Shown here piece by piece: positions 16,939 to 25,489 of a DNA stretch of 35,041 bases. Made by a program: the position numbers and the translations under genes. This stretch comes from Candidatus Hodarchaeota archaeon (GTDB lineage: Archaea > Asgardarchaeota > Heimdallarchaeia > Hodarchaeales > YT1-039). The notes below the pieces were generated by a model that was given only the letters and a program-made list of their open reading frames with translations, had not been told where the DNA came from and ran no database searches. Numbering within the stretch: position 1 is the first letter of the stretch; each line of letters begins with the position of its first letter. The stretch is taken from assembly GCA_016840025.1 (NCBI GenBank), contig JAEOTF010000018.1, positions 1 through 35,041 on the forward strand, in the 5' to 3' direction.

Positions 16939-17586
16939 ATGCATTCTATGACTTTAAAAGATGAAGATGCCGTTATAGCAATAGAAGGCATACCAAAAGT
17001 ACTCTTAATTGGTGGTGCTATCTTATTCTTAGTTCAAAACATCCTTTATTATATTTTTCTTTTCTATCTTTCTGTAGATATCTTGGGTGCGTCCTTATTT
17101 ACATTATCATTTCTTATTCTCTACATTAACAGTAAGAAATCAGTTTTTCTAGTAACAGGAATTTCTTATTTAATGTGGATGATAAGCACTATTCTTTGGC
17201 GTTTTCTAATTTTTCAAAACCAAGACGCATTGAAAGAAAATTTGAAAGGTGATCCAGAAATCCTTATAATTTTTGGTATAAGCGCCTTCATATTCTTCAT
17301 TAGTTTTTTTCTATTCTTTAAAGTCTTTAGACATTCGGAGAACTTTAGAGAGGTTCTAAAGCAGAATAAGCGATTTATTGAGCTTTACTTGAGGATTTTT
17401 TTGATCTATCTTCTTCTTCATCTAAGTTTTTCAATTGGAATCATTGTAGGAGGATTATATCCTAGTTCCCTTAGATTATGGGAAATTAGTCTCTTTTTCA
17501 AACTATTATTTGTGCCCATATTTGGTTCAATAGTTTTCGGTGGAATAGTTCGTTTTCTTACAAAGAATTTTAAAAGTGATGAATGA
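16939..17586 (+). CDS. Multi-pass membrane protein, unknown
   Basis: About 215 residues with six hydrophobic segments (from LLIGGAILFLVQNILYYIF near the start to the last helix around VPIFGSIVFGGIVRFL), short polar loops and a basic C-terminal tail (LTKNFKSDE). No enzyme motif is visible and I do not recognise the family. The frame is open from TTG at 16909. I chose ATG at 16939 because the first ten codons of the longer form show no site for ribosome binding, but the start is uncertain (ATG at 16948 is also possible). It is divergent from the GT4 gene and lies upstream of the sugar importer in the same direction, separated by about 345 bp. Confidence 0.65.
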   Translation: MHSMTLKDEDAVIAIEGIPKVLLIGGAILFLVQNILYYIFLFYLSVDILGASLFTLSFLILYINSKKSVFLVTGISYLMWMISTILWRFLIFQNQDALKENLKGDPEILIIFGISAFIFFISFFLFFKVFRHSENFREVLKQNKRFIELYLRIFLIYLLLHLSFSIGIIVGGLYPSSLRLWEISLFFKLLFVPIFGSIVFGGIVRFLTKNFKSDE

Positions 17587-17600
17587 GGAAATGTTATTAA

Positions 17601-17705
17601 AAAAAGGGTTTTGTTACGGTTCCAATACTGAAGAAGCTGGGATTATTCAAAATTGGCGATGTAGGGGTTAAAAAGGAGTTAATAGAGAAGGAAAGAGAAT
17701 CGTAG
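17601..17705 (+). pseudogene. Possible gene remnant (34 codons, no start)
   Basis: Between an in-frame TAA and a TAG this frame reads like a basic protein end, with segments such as VTVPILKKLGLFKIGDVG and KKELIEKERES. It has no start codon. The composition (alternating Lys/Leu/Gly, no low-complexity runs) looks more protein-like than random intergenic DNA. It could be the tail of a decayed gene. The family is unrecognised. Confidence 0.25.
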
Positions 17706-17815
17706 AATTGATAAAATCATTGGTTGAATTAATAATTATTTTACACCGTGTTATTTGTAAAAAAAGGTTCAACACATTGATGTTTGTTAAAATACTTAAC
17801 AGGAATTAATTAGAA

Positions 17816-17824
17816 TTTTATATA
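17816..17824 (+). promoter_or_regulatory. Putative TATA box for the sugar importer operon
   Basis: TTTTATATA, close to the archaeal TATA consensus, lies about 110 bases before the ATG of the binding protein. Transcription would begin near 17845, giving a leader of about 85 bases. No clear operator palindrome was found next to it. Confidence 0.4.
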
Positions 17825-17931
17825 CAAGAACTTCGAAAATCTTTTTAAAGAATTATAAGTCAAAAAAAGAATTTAACCAATCCATTGACTCTTTTTGAAT
17901 AGATGAAATGGGTGAGTAGAAGGAAAAAAAA

Positions 17932-19365
17932 ATGCTTTCTAAGAAAACAATTGCAATTTTTATAATCTTTCTGCTGTGTATTGGCTTTATAGGAGCTGTA
18001 GAGCCAACCAAAGCAGAACCAAAACAAGAAACACTCGTTTTCTGGACCACAGAGACTGAAGCAGCGCGACAAACTGTCATTAAGGCGATTGCTGGTCGAT
18101 TCACCGATGCTACTGTTAGTGTCGTTGCTGTTGATGAGAATGAGCTACCAGAGCAGCTAGCAACTGCAAAAGCTGCAGGTACCTTACCCGATGTATTACA
18201 GATATTCTATGAATATATCGGCGGTTACTGTGATCAAGGTATCTTAGATGCAGATAGAGCGACCACTGTAGCGACTAGTATAGCTGATCTCGGGGGCCTT
18301 CCCCTTGTGGTCAATCCTGGGTCAACAGGGACATCTGATAAGTACGGTGCTGTACCCATTGATGGATGGGTGCAAGGGATCTGGTATCGGACCGACTTCT
18401 TTGATGCTGCGGGTTTAGATGCGCCAAGTTCTTATGATAAGATTCTTACTGCAGCGGAAACACTCCACAATACTTCCGATTGGGCAAATCCCATGTATGG
18501 TATTGTAATCGGTACTCATCCTAAAGCAGTCTATACCCAGCAAGTTTATGAGCACTTTGCTTTGGCAAACGGTGCTCGTGCTCTAGATAAAGACGGAAAG
18601 ATCATTCTCAACAATGCGAGACAATTAGAAGCTATAAATTATTATGCAGAGCTAGCTCAGTATGCTCCTCAAGGTTTTAATGATTGGGATGCAGCAAACC
18701 AGTTATATCTTACCAACAAAACTGCAATGATGGTTTATAGTACATATATCGCCGATGACATCCTAGGATTACAAGAACGACCTTGGACAGCTCTACCCGA
18801 ATTGGGGGCAAATACAGGTTTTCAAGCTGCTATCACAGGAAAACATGGTGAAACAGCCACATATGGACAGCTATCAGCCCTAGGCATTTGTGAAGGTGCA
18901 GAGGCAAAAGCTGAGGACTTTATAAAACATATTATAGAGACTGACAGTGAGTATGTTGAATGGATTAACATGGCCATCACAGGGAAAATGCCGTTGAAAC
19001 AGACTACCGGAATCTTGGCAAATTGGACTGGGCATGAAGTTTGGGGCTCCTATGAAGCTGGTCTTGCGTCTGCAATTCTTGAAGGCTTTAAGAATATAGG
19101 TCGTTGGGGATTAATCGACGGTAACAGCTATTCGACGAAAATTGCTACCCTCTACGGCGAATTGATTATGCCCAAAGCTATTGTCAAAGTTATTGCAAAC
19201 ACTACAGATGCAGCAACAGCCTTAGCCGAAGCAGAAACAACCTTCAAAGCAGCTGTTGGAGAAGAAGTAGAGTCATCAGAAGAAGGTGCTCCAGGGTTTG
19301 GAGCCGCAGTGTTCTTAAGCAGTCTCTCCATTCTTGTAATCTTCTATAGAAAACGATGGAAGTAA
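17932..19365 (+). CDS. Sugar-binding protein, family 1, with C-terminal PGF-like anchor
   Basis: Extracellular solute-binding protein (477 residues) that would capture a sugar or glycoside for the permeases downstream. Residues 1-28 form a signal-like segment. The mature part has the SBP_bac_1 pattern: LVFWTTETEAARQTVIKAI, AGTLPDVLQIFYEYIG, YGAVPIDGWVQGIWYRTDFFDAAGLDAP, and NKTAMMVYSTYIAD. The C-terminus is tripartite: an acidic linker (EEVESSEEG), APGFG, then a helix of about 15-18 residues and YRKRWK. This resembles PGF-CTERM signals that archaeosortases process. It is the first gene of a binding protein-permease-permease-ATPase operon. Ligand identity is not readable from sequence; the GH13_18 enzyme downstream hints at an alpha-glucoside. 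Confidence 0.9.
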   Translation: MLSKKTIAIFIIFLLCIGFIGAVEPTKAEPKQETLVFWTTETEAARQTVIKAIAGRFTDATVSVVAVDENELPEQLATAKAAGTLPDVLQIFYEYIGGYCDQGILDADRATTVATSIADLGGLPLVVNPGSTGTSDKYGAVPIDGWVQGIWYRTDFFDAAGLDAPSSYDKILTAAETLHNTSDWANPMYGIVIGTHPKAVYTQQVYEHFALANGARALDKDGKIILNNARQLEAINYYAELAQYAPQGFNDWDAANQLYLTNKTAMMVYSTYIADDILGLQERPWTALPELGANTGFQAAITGKHGETATYGQLSALGICEGAEAKAEDFIKHIIETDSEYVEWINMAITGKMPLKQTTGILANWTGHEVWGSYEAGLASAILEGFKNIGRWGLIDGNSYSTKIATLYGELIMPKAIVKVIANTTDAATALAEAETTFKAAVGEEVESSEEGAPGFGAAVFLSSLSILVIFYRKRWK

Positions 19366-19373
19366 TTCTAGAG

Positions 19374-19398
19374 TTTTTTCCCCCCCTCCTTTTTTTTT
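19374..19398 (+). terminator. T-rich tract downstream of the sugar-binding protein gene
   Basis: T6, C7 and T9 tracts follow the stop codon within 35 bases and precede the MalF-like gene. As after the peptide-binding gene, a pyrimidine-rich tract within the operon could terminate part of the transcripts and favour the binding protein. Confidence 0.5.
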
Positions 19399-19435
19399 CA
19401 ACCTAAAATCCTTTATTCTATGTTTGGTGTTCAAA

Positions 19436-21316
19436 ATGGTAACTAATCCAATAAGTAAATCACAAAAATTATCATTAGAATGGGTTATTTTAATACTCAC
19501 CACATTAAGTAATATAGGAATCATTCTTGCGGGAATTTTATTACTAAGTGATATTAATATTAATTTTGGTGCAGGAGGACTAGTTTTAGACTTGGGAGAT
19601 ATTTTTGATCAAATATTCGGTGTATTAATGATTATTTTATTTTTCTGTATATTGTTAATTATGTATCAATTTTATTCTGAAAATCCTTGGGGGTGGTTTT
19701 TCAACCTACTTTTTCAATCATCTCTCCTCATTGCCGCAATTTTTGTCAGTTACAATCAAACACTTTTAGATTTCTTAGATGATTTTTATTTAGTGGTAGT
19801 TAAGGGATTTGCACGCGTATTAATCGATTCGATTGGTGGGGCTACGAATTATGATCTGGATCGATGGCTTGAGGATATAATCTTCAATGAAACCTCCTTT
19901 ATCGAAAGATATAGTATTCTTATGGGCTTTTTATTATCATTAATAGGTATTTATTGGTCAATTCAATACTTGTCTATTAAACATCTTTCTGATATAGAAC
20001 GTCGTTCATTTATAAGAAAGAGTCTTATTTGTCTACTATTGGCTTTTTTAATTGGCTTTCTAGGCATATTTCTCTATCTAGAGAATGATTCTTTGAACGG
20101 TTTCATTGGAGCTGTTCTAGGCTCATTAGGTTCTATTCTACTTCTGGTTATTATGCATGTTACCTTATCTGAAGACCAAAAGGAATATTTACGTCTAATT
20201 CTATTTTGGGGAACTATTGTAGCGATTGCTGTCAAACTCTATGATATATTTTCAAGTTTCGTGACATTAGATTTTTCAGTTGATAAAATAGAATTTCGTA
20301 AAAATAGGCTATTTATAGATACAACTTCAATCGATCCAATTTTAGTTGTTATTATAATAATCGCTACAATAGCTATAATGGCTTTAAGGTCTCAAACTAT
20401 TCGAGACAAATACGATGTTTTAGGAACAGCAGAACAACGTGAAGAACAAACAGCCTTAATTTTAATTCTTCCTACAGCTGCGGTTGTTGTTACAATTGTG
20501 TTAGTTCCGGTAATTTGGGTTGTTGTCGCATCTTTTTACAATGTGGGTTTAACAAATATTGGTCCTGATGCTGAAAGGGTGAGTTTTCAAGCGACAGAAA
20601 ATTATATGAAATTCCTAGATGACGATGAATTCTATACAGCTGTCACAACAAGTATTCTTTACACTGTTTTAGGAACAGTTGGTTCTGTATTTGTAGGTCT
20701 TGTCGTTGCAATTCTATTAAATCGTGCTTTTCCTGGACGTGGAGTAGTAAGGAGTATTATGCTTTTTCCTTATATCGCTTCAACAGTTGCATTAGTTGTA
20801 CTATGGACTTGGGGAGTTCATGGAGTTTACGGTGTTTTAAATTTTCTATTGATGGATTTAGGAATCATCGATAAACCTGAAGCATGGCTTGATAAACAGC
20901 CTTATGCGTTTATTATTATTGTTGTGTTTGAAATATGGAAATATTTTCCATTTGCTATGCTAATGATTCTGGCTCGTTTACAGGCCATCTCTCAAGAACT
21001 ATATGAAGCTGCCGATATTGATGGAGCAAATGAATGGCAGAAAATGCGGCATATTACTTTACCTGAACTTAAATATGTTTTAGGAGTGGTAGTACTTCTC
21101 CGAACAATCTGGACTTTCAATAAATTCGATGATGTCTTCCTGTTCACAGCAGGAACTGTTGAGACAGGAACATTAGTTGTACCAATTTATATTTTTGACA
21201 AAATCTGGAGTGGTGTACTCTTCAAGGTCAGTGAAGCAGCAGCTGTTTCAGTGTTTCTGGTTATTGGTTTACTAGCGTTCTCAATTACTTTCGGGAAGAA
21301 AGTGTTACATTGGTGA
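19436..21316 (+). CDS. Sugar ABC importer permease (MalF-like) with large N-terminal membrane extension
   Basis: A 626-residue permease, about twice the usual length. The MalF/UgpA-type core occupies about residues 338-626: LILILPTAAVVV, then NYMKFLDDDEFYTAVTTSILYT, LLNRAFPGRGVVRSIMLFPY and the EAA motif ELYEAADIDGANEWQKMRHI (521-540). Ahead of it are about 335 residues with some eight hydrophobic segments (near 16-38, 58-80, 86-104, 160-180, 198-216, 223-243, 253-270, 300-318) that match no permease domain I know. ATG at 19436 is chosen because GGTG lies 6 bases before it; TTG at 19424 would add four residues. It partners the MalG-like subunit 31 bp downstream. Confidence 0.9.
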   Translation: MVTNPISKSQKLSLEWVILILTTLSNIGIILAGILLLSDININFGAGGLVLDLGDIFDQIFGVLMIILFFCILLIMYQFYSENPWGWFFNLLFQSSLLIAAIFVSYNQTLLDFLDDFYLVVVKGFARVLIDSIGGATNYDLDRWLEDIIFNETSFIERYSILMGFLLSLIGIYWSIQYLSIKHLSDIERRSFIRKSLICLLLAFLIGFLGIFLYLENDSLNGFIGAVLGSLGSILLLVIMHVTLSEDQKEYLRLILFWGTIVAIAVKLYDIFSSFVTLDFSVDKIEFRKNRLFIDTTSIDPILVVIIIIATIAIMALRSQTIRDKYDVLGTAEQREEQTALILILPTAAVVVTIVLVPVIWVVVASFYNVGLTNIGPDAERVSFQATENYMKFLDDDEFYTAVTTSILYTVLGTVGSVFVGLVVAILLNRAFPGRGVVRSIMLFPYIASTVALVVLWTWGVHGVYGVLNFLLMDLGIIDKPEAWLDKQPYAFIIIVVFEIWKYFPFAMLMILARLQAISQELYEAADIDGANEWQKMRHITLPELKYVLGVVVLLRTIWTFNKFDDVFLFTAGTVETGTLVVPIYIFDKIWSGVLFKVSEAAAVSVFLVIGLLAFSITFGKKVLHW

Positions 21317-21347
21317 TGTAGCTCAATGAACAAAGAGGTGTAAAAAA

Positions 21348-22202
21348 GTGTCTTGGCAAGAAAATTTAAAGAAATTTGCTGTTGCTTTTGGTGTTACATA
21401 TTTTCTCATAATTTGTCTGTTTCCTTTCTATTGGCTTGCATTTAGCTCAATAAAAGAAATTGTTGATTTATTTGCGACTCCACCAATATATTTACCATGG
21501 GATGCTCATTTAACGTTTAGCAACTTTGAATATGCGGCCAAAGAAGCTGATCCTTCAGTTATCACTTTATTCTTAAATTCTTTATATATTTCGATCATTT
21601 CAGTCATTCTTTGTCTTATTGTTTCAACGTTAGGTGCTTATGCTGTTGCACGAATGAAATTCCGTGGTAAATCTGTTATCACTAACTCAATATTATTGAT
21701 CTATACATTCCCTGGCATCATTATGATCATTCCTATCTTTGTTCTCGCCTCCAAACTTGAGATTACAAGTAGTGTCACTGGTTTAATCTTTGCCTATTTA
21801 GCGCAAACTGTCCCTGTTGCTCTCTATATGATGGCCGGTTATTTTCAAACTATACCTACGGAAATTGAAGAAGCTGCTTTAATTGATGGTTGTAATCGTT
21901 TTGAGGTTATAACAAAAATTACGTTACCTCTATCATTACCTGCGCTTGCTTCTATCTCTCTTTTCGTTTTTATGATTGTATGGAATGAATTTCTCTTTGC
22001 AAGAACATTTCTCCTTAATTTGCCAACAGAAAGTCATACTTTAACTGTTGGTTTATCTAAGGCTACTGCTGGAGGACATACCGAAGATTTTGGGGGTTAT
22101 TTAGCGGCTGCAATGATCTTATTAACACCTGTAATCATTCTCTATTTATTAGCGGAAAAATTCATGGTTGCGGGTCTTACTGCAGGAGCTGTTAAAGGTT
22201 AA
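21348..22202 (+). CDS. Sugar ABC importer permease (MalG-like)
   Basis: A 284-residue permease with six helices, normal for MalG/UgpE. Family blocks are LFPFYWLAFSSIKE (about 24-37), FSNFEYAAKEADPS, TLGAYAVARMKFRGK, FPGIIMIIPIFVLA and the EAA motif EIEEAALIDGCNRFEVITKITLPLSLP. The start is GTG at 21348 with GAGGTG 7 bases upstream. It would form the translocation pore with the MalF-like subunit. No departure from the family length or motifs. Confidence 0.94.
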   Translation: MSWQENLKKFAVAFGVTYFLIICLFPFYWLAFSSIKEIVDLFATPPIYLPWDAHLTFSNFEYAAKEADPSVITLFLNSLYISIISVILCLIVSTLGAYAVARMKFRGKSVITNSILLIYTFPGIIMIIPIFVLASKLEITSSVTGLIFAYLAQTVPVALYMMAGYFQTIPTEIEEAALIDGCNRFEVITKITLPLSLPALASISLFVFMIVWNEFLFARTFLLNLPTESHTLTVGLSKATAGGHTEDFGGYLAAAMILLTPVIILYLLAEKFMVAGLTAGAVKG

Positions 22203-22235
22203 ATCAATAGGTGATAATTTAGTAAGGTGATATTA

Positions 22236-23333
22236 ATGGCATCAATAGAATTTAAGAATATAGTCAAAGATTTTGGAGCAGAAGAACCTGCTGTAAAAGA
22301 TTTCTCTATAGAAATCCCTGACAAAGAATTCCTTGTTGTTGTAGGACCTAGTGGCTGTGGGAAAAGTACAGTCTTACGTATGCTTGCAGGTCTTGAAACT
22401 CCAACAACTGGTCAGATCTTAATTGATGGAGACGTTGTAAACCATCTCACGCCTAAACAACGAGATATAGCAATGGTTTTTCAATCCTATGCACTTTATC
22501 CTCATAAGGATGTCTATGGTAATCTTGCCTTCCCTCTCATGGTTAGTAGAACACCGAAAAAAGAATTAGATCAAAGAGTGCGGGATACCGCTGACTTAAT
22601 GGGTATTAGTGAGCTATTAGAAAGGAAACCTAAGGAACTTAGTGGCGGACAGCGCCAACGTGTAGCTCTTGGACGTGCGGTCATTCGAGAACCCCGAGTA
22701 TTTCTGATGGATGAACCTCTTAGTAACTTGGACGCAAAACTCCGTGTGAAAATGCGGGGTGAGTTAAAAAAATTGCAACGCCGGCTTGAAATTACCACTT
22801 TGTATGTTACTCATGATCAGGTCGAAGCTATGACGATGGGTGATCGTATTGTCATCGTAGAAAATGGCTATCTTCAACAGGTGGGTACTCCTCACGAGAT
22901 CTTCTATCAGCCAAATAACAAATTTGTTGCTGGTTTTATCGGATCTCCTCCGATGAATTTCACTGATGTAACAACACTCGAAAAGAGCGGTAAATTATGG
23001 ATAAAGCTTTCTGAGATGGAACTTCCTGTCCCCGATAAACTCCTGGATGCGGTAAAATCACTTGGACATAATGAGCTTATCATGGGTATTCGTCCGCAGA
23101 ATATATTATTTGAACCATCTGATATGCCTTCAGAATACGTTGTACCTGCCGAAATAACTGTTGCACAACCCCGCGGTACTGAAGTTGATGTTGAATTGAA
23201 GAACGGTGATGATCTTTTCTTAGCTGTGTTCCCACCTGAAAACGAGTACGATATGGGTCAACAAACTAAAATTGGCTTTGAAGCCGATAGAATCTATCTG
23301 TTCGATAGAAGAACCGGATTGACACTCTATTAG
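22236..23333 (+). CDS. Sugar ABC importer ATPase (MalK/MsmX/UgpC-like)
   Basis: A 365-residue ATPase energising the sugar importer. It has Walker A GPSGCGKS (37-44), Q-loop Gln83, signature LSGGQ (135-139), Walker B VFLMDE (155-160), D-loop SNLD and His193 in THDQVEAMTM. The C-terminal part (about 235-365) contains the GSPPMNF linker and a TOBE/OB regulatory domain (IRPQNILF, VTVAQPRGTEVDVEL-like strands) as in MalK. Length is typical. I place the start at ATG 22236, with AAGGTG 6 bases upstream, instead of GTG at 22227 which overlaps that site. MalK-type ATPases sometimes serve several importers, so it may not be dedicated. Confidence 0.95.
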   Translation: MASIEFKNIVKDFGAEEPAVKDFSIEIPDKEFLVVVGPSGCGKSTVLRMLAGLETPTTGQILIDGDVVNHLTPKQRDIAMVFQSYALYPHKDVYGNLAFPLMVSRTPKKELDQRVRDTADLMGISELLERKPKELSGGQRQRVALGRAVIREPRVFLMDEPLSNLDAKLRVKMRGELKKLQRRLEITTLYVTHDQVEAMTMGDRIVIVENGYLQQVGTPHEIFYQPNNKFVAGFIGSPPMNFTDVTTLEKSGKLWIKLSEMELPVPDKLLDAVKSLGHNELIMGIRPQNILFEPSDMPSEYVVPAEITVAQPRGTEVDVELKNGDDLFLAVFPPENEYDMGQQTKIGFEADRIYLFDRRTGLTLY

Positions 23334-23358
23334 CCGGATGAAACCTTATTATAGGTAA

Positions 23359-23388
23359 TAATCCTTAAAAGACCTTAAATAAGGATTA
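23359..23388. repeat. Inverted repeat downstream of the sugar importer operon
   Basis: Perfect 9-bp arms TAATCCTTA (23359-23367) and TAAGGATTA (23380-23388) with a 12-base spacer, 25 bases after the ATPase stop and about 160 bases before the GH13 gene. It could be an operator for the downstream pair of genes, or a hairpin protecting the 3' end of the importer mRNA. No U-tract follows directly. Confidence 0.45.
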
Positions 23389-23547
23389 AAGTACCATACT
23401 TAAGCTAGAATATATACGTCTCTCATCTAGCATTTCTTTTTTCTCAATCATTTAGTTTTATTCATTAACTATTGCTGCTATACCTAAAATACTTCATTTA
23501 CTTATCTAAATACATTTAAACTACTTTAGTATATCAAAGATGGTAGG

Positions 23548-25461
23548 ATGGTTTGTACTTTGATGAATATACCAAATCATTTGGAGAGTAGTATAGTCAC
23601 CAAGTTAAAAATCCTTTATGGGTCTCGAGCTAATGATATATTTGCTGAAGTAAAAGTAATCTTATCTCAATACTATGAAATATTAACTCAAACGTCACAA
23701 AAAAGAGATAGATTAGCAAAATTTAAGAGAAAATTTGGATATCAGGATCTTATCCTTAATTCTTATGCAGATTCAATACAAGGGGAATCTGGTACTCCCT
23801 TACAGATACTTTATCAATTTACTGAACAGTATATCAAAGGATACATCAATGGGATCCATATTCTTCCATTTTATCCTTGGGATACTGATAGAGGATTTTC
23901 AGTTCTAAATTATTATGAAATTGACCCAAGTAACGGAAGTTGGGATGATTTTAGCGCGTTGCAAAGAGTTTTCGACGTCTTAATGGTTGATTGTGTTCTT
24001 AATCATGCTTCTGTTGATAATCCAATCATCCAAAAAGCCTTGTATGGTGATAGAGAATTTAAAGACTTTGTAGTCACCTTTAATACTGAAGAAAAGCCAA
24101 CGGATGATGTTTTACTCAAAATAACCAGAGCTAGACCCAGTCCAGTATTAACACAGTATTATGTCATAAATGAAGATAATAAAAAGAGATGGGCATCATT
24201 TAATAAACCGTTGCAGAACACAGAAAGTAAAAAGGTGTTAATTGAAGAAATAGGATGGGTTTGGACAACTTTTAGTAGACCCGATAACCCTGATGGAACT
24301 GCAGCAACAAGACAAGTAGATTTGAATTATGCAAATCCACAAGTTCTTTTGGAATTTATCAACATAATATTACTTTATATCTCTAAGGGGGCGAGATGGC
24401 TTCGATTGGATGCTATTTGCTATTTGTGGAAAAAGCTGGGAACATCTTGTATTCATCTTCCTGAAGTCCATATCATTATTCAGATATTCAATGATATTTT
24501 CAAGATTCTTGACCATTTACAAATTTTATTAGTCGGTGAAATTAATGAACCTCAAGAGAAAGCATTTCAATATCATACAACTGAGGAAGAAGATAAATGT
24601 GATCTAGTTTACCTTTTTGCCCACTATCCTCTCGCGGTACATTCAATTCTCACTGGAACTTCTAAATATTACATGAATTGGCTTCCTTCTTTATTGAGCG
24701 CAAAAGGACGCCTGTTTATTTCTGTTTTAGGGACTCATGATGGTATGGGTATGAAACCAATAGGTAATTGGCTTCCTGAGACTGAAAAGAAAAGATTACA
24801 ATCAATCCTAATAGAGAAATATGGTGCATTACCGAATTATGCGATTCTTCCTGGTGGAGAGAAAATAGTTTATGAGTTATGTTCCACTCCTTGGAATTTA
24901 GTAAATAGAAAAAATACGAATGAACCACTCTCCTTACAAATTGACCGTTACTTAGCTGTTTTGGCTCTTGGATTGCTGATTAAAGGTGTCCCATCACTTT
25001 ACATCAATGGATTATTAGGAATTCCCAATTATGAAGGGGATCTTGATGAAAATCGTACCATTAATAGACAAATTCTTTCTAAGATCTATTTAGATGAAAA
25101 ACTAAATGATAAGAATTCACAAATGTACACAGTTTTCTCGAAGATGCTGAATTTAATAAAAATAAGAACAAATGAAAAAGCTTTTGATCCAGCGGGACAA
25201 ATGGGAACTTATCCTATTAATGATGCTGTTGTTTCGTCTTTAATCTCATCTTTCGACGATAAAGACAAAATATTTTCAGTGGTAAATGTTTCTAACAAGG
25301 AACAATTTATTAGATTAGATACAGAAGTTTTTGGAGCTAAGTACGGAAATTATTGTACGGATATTATTACAGGGCTAGACTATGAAGTTATAGATTCAAA
25401 CAATGAGTTAGAACTGTTGCTTAAACCCTATCAGATATATTGGCTAAAAAAATCTAGGTAG
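23548..25461 (+). CDS. GH13_18 glycoside phosphorylase (sucrose/glucosylglycerate phosphorylase-like)
   Basis: A 637-residue GH13 enzyme. The four conserved regions are DCVLNH (148-153), WLRLDAICYLWKKLGTSCIHLPE (284-306) with nucleophile Asp288, VGEINEP (329-335) with acid/base Glu331, and GTHDGMGM (395-402) with the transition-state Asp398. The stretch YLWK-LGT-C-HLPE is characteristic of subfamily 18, which holds sucrose phosphorylase, sucrose-6-phosphate phosphorylase and glucosylglycerate phosphorylase. These retaining enzymes cleave an alpha-glucoside with phosphate to alpha-glucose 1-phosphate. It has no signal peptide and so acts in the cytoplasm on imported or stored glucoside. The start (ATG 23548 or ATG 23563) is unclear. 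The next gene begins 28 bp downstream, so the two are likely cotranscribed. Confidence 0.88.
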   Translation: MVCTLMNIPNHLESSIVTKLKILYGSRANDIFAEVKVILSQYYEILTQTSQKRDRLAKFKRKFGYQDLILNSYADSIQGESGTPLQILYQFTEQYIKGYINGIHILPFYPWDTDRGFSVLNYYEIDPSNGSWDDFSALQRVFDVLMVDCVLNHASVDNPIIQKALYGDREFKDFVVTFNTEEKPTDDVLLKITRARPSPVLTQYYVINEDNKKRWASFNKPLQNTESKKVLIEEIGWVWTTFSRPDNPDGTAATRQVDLNYANPQVLLEFINIILLYISKGARWLRLDAICYLWKKLGTSCIHLPEVHIIIQIFNDIFKILDHLQILLVGEINEPQEKAFQYHTTEEEDKCDLVYLFAHYPLAVHSILTGTSKYYMNWLPSLLSAKGRLFISVLGTHDGMGMKPIGNWLPETEKKRLQSILIEKYGALPNYAILPGGEKIVYELCSTPWNLVNRKNTNEPLSLQIDRYLAVLALGLLIKGVPSLYINGLLGIPNYEGDLDENRTINRQILSKIYLDEKLNDKNSQMYTVFSKMLNLIKIRTNEKAFDPAGQMGTYPINDAVVSSLISSFDDKDKIFSVVNVSNKEQFIRLDTEVFGAKYGNYCTDIITGLDYEVIDSNNELELLLKPYQIYWLKKSR

Positions 25462-25489
25462 TATAGCATTAATTATAATCAACGATTAA

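Larger units (their letters stand above)
17587..17931. other. Intergenic region upstream of the sugar importer
   Basis: About 345 bp. It carries a protein-like remnant at 17601-17705, then an A+T-rich stretch with a good TATA-like box at 17816-17824. A GGTGAG and an AGAAGGAAA precede the first ATG of the importer operon. No tRNA or riboswitch-like fold was recognised. Confidence 0.5.

Noticed and set aside
17591..17671. A 26-codon frame with ATG just after the membrane-protein gene
   Set aside because: GAGG is only two bases before the ATG, too close, and the overlapping frame at 17601-17705 looks more protein-like.
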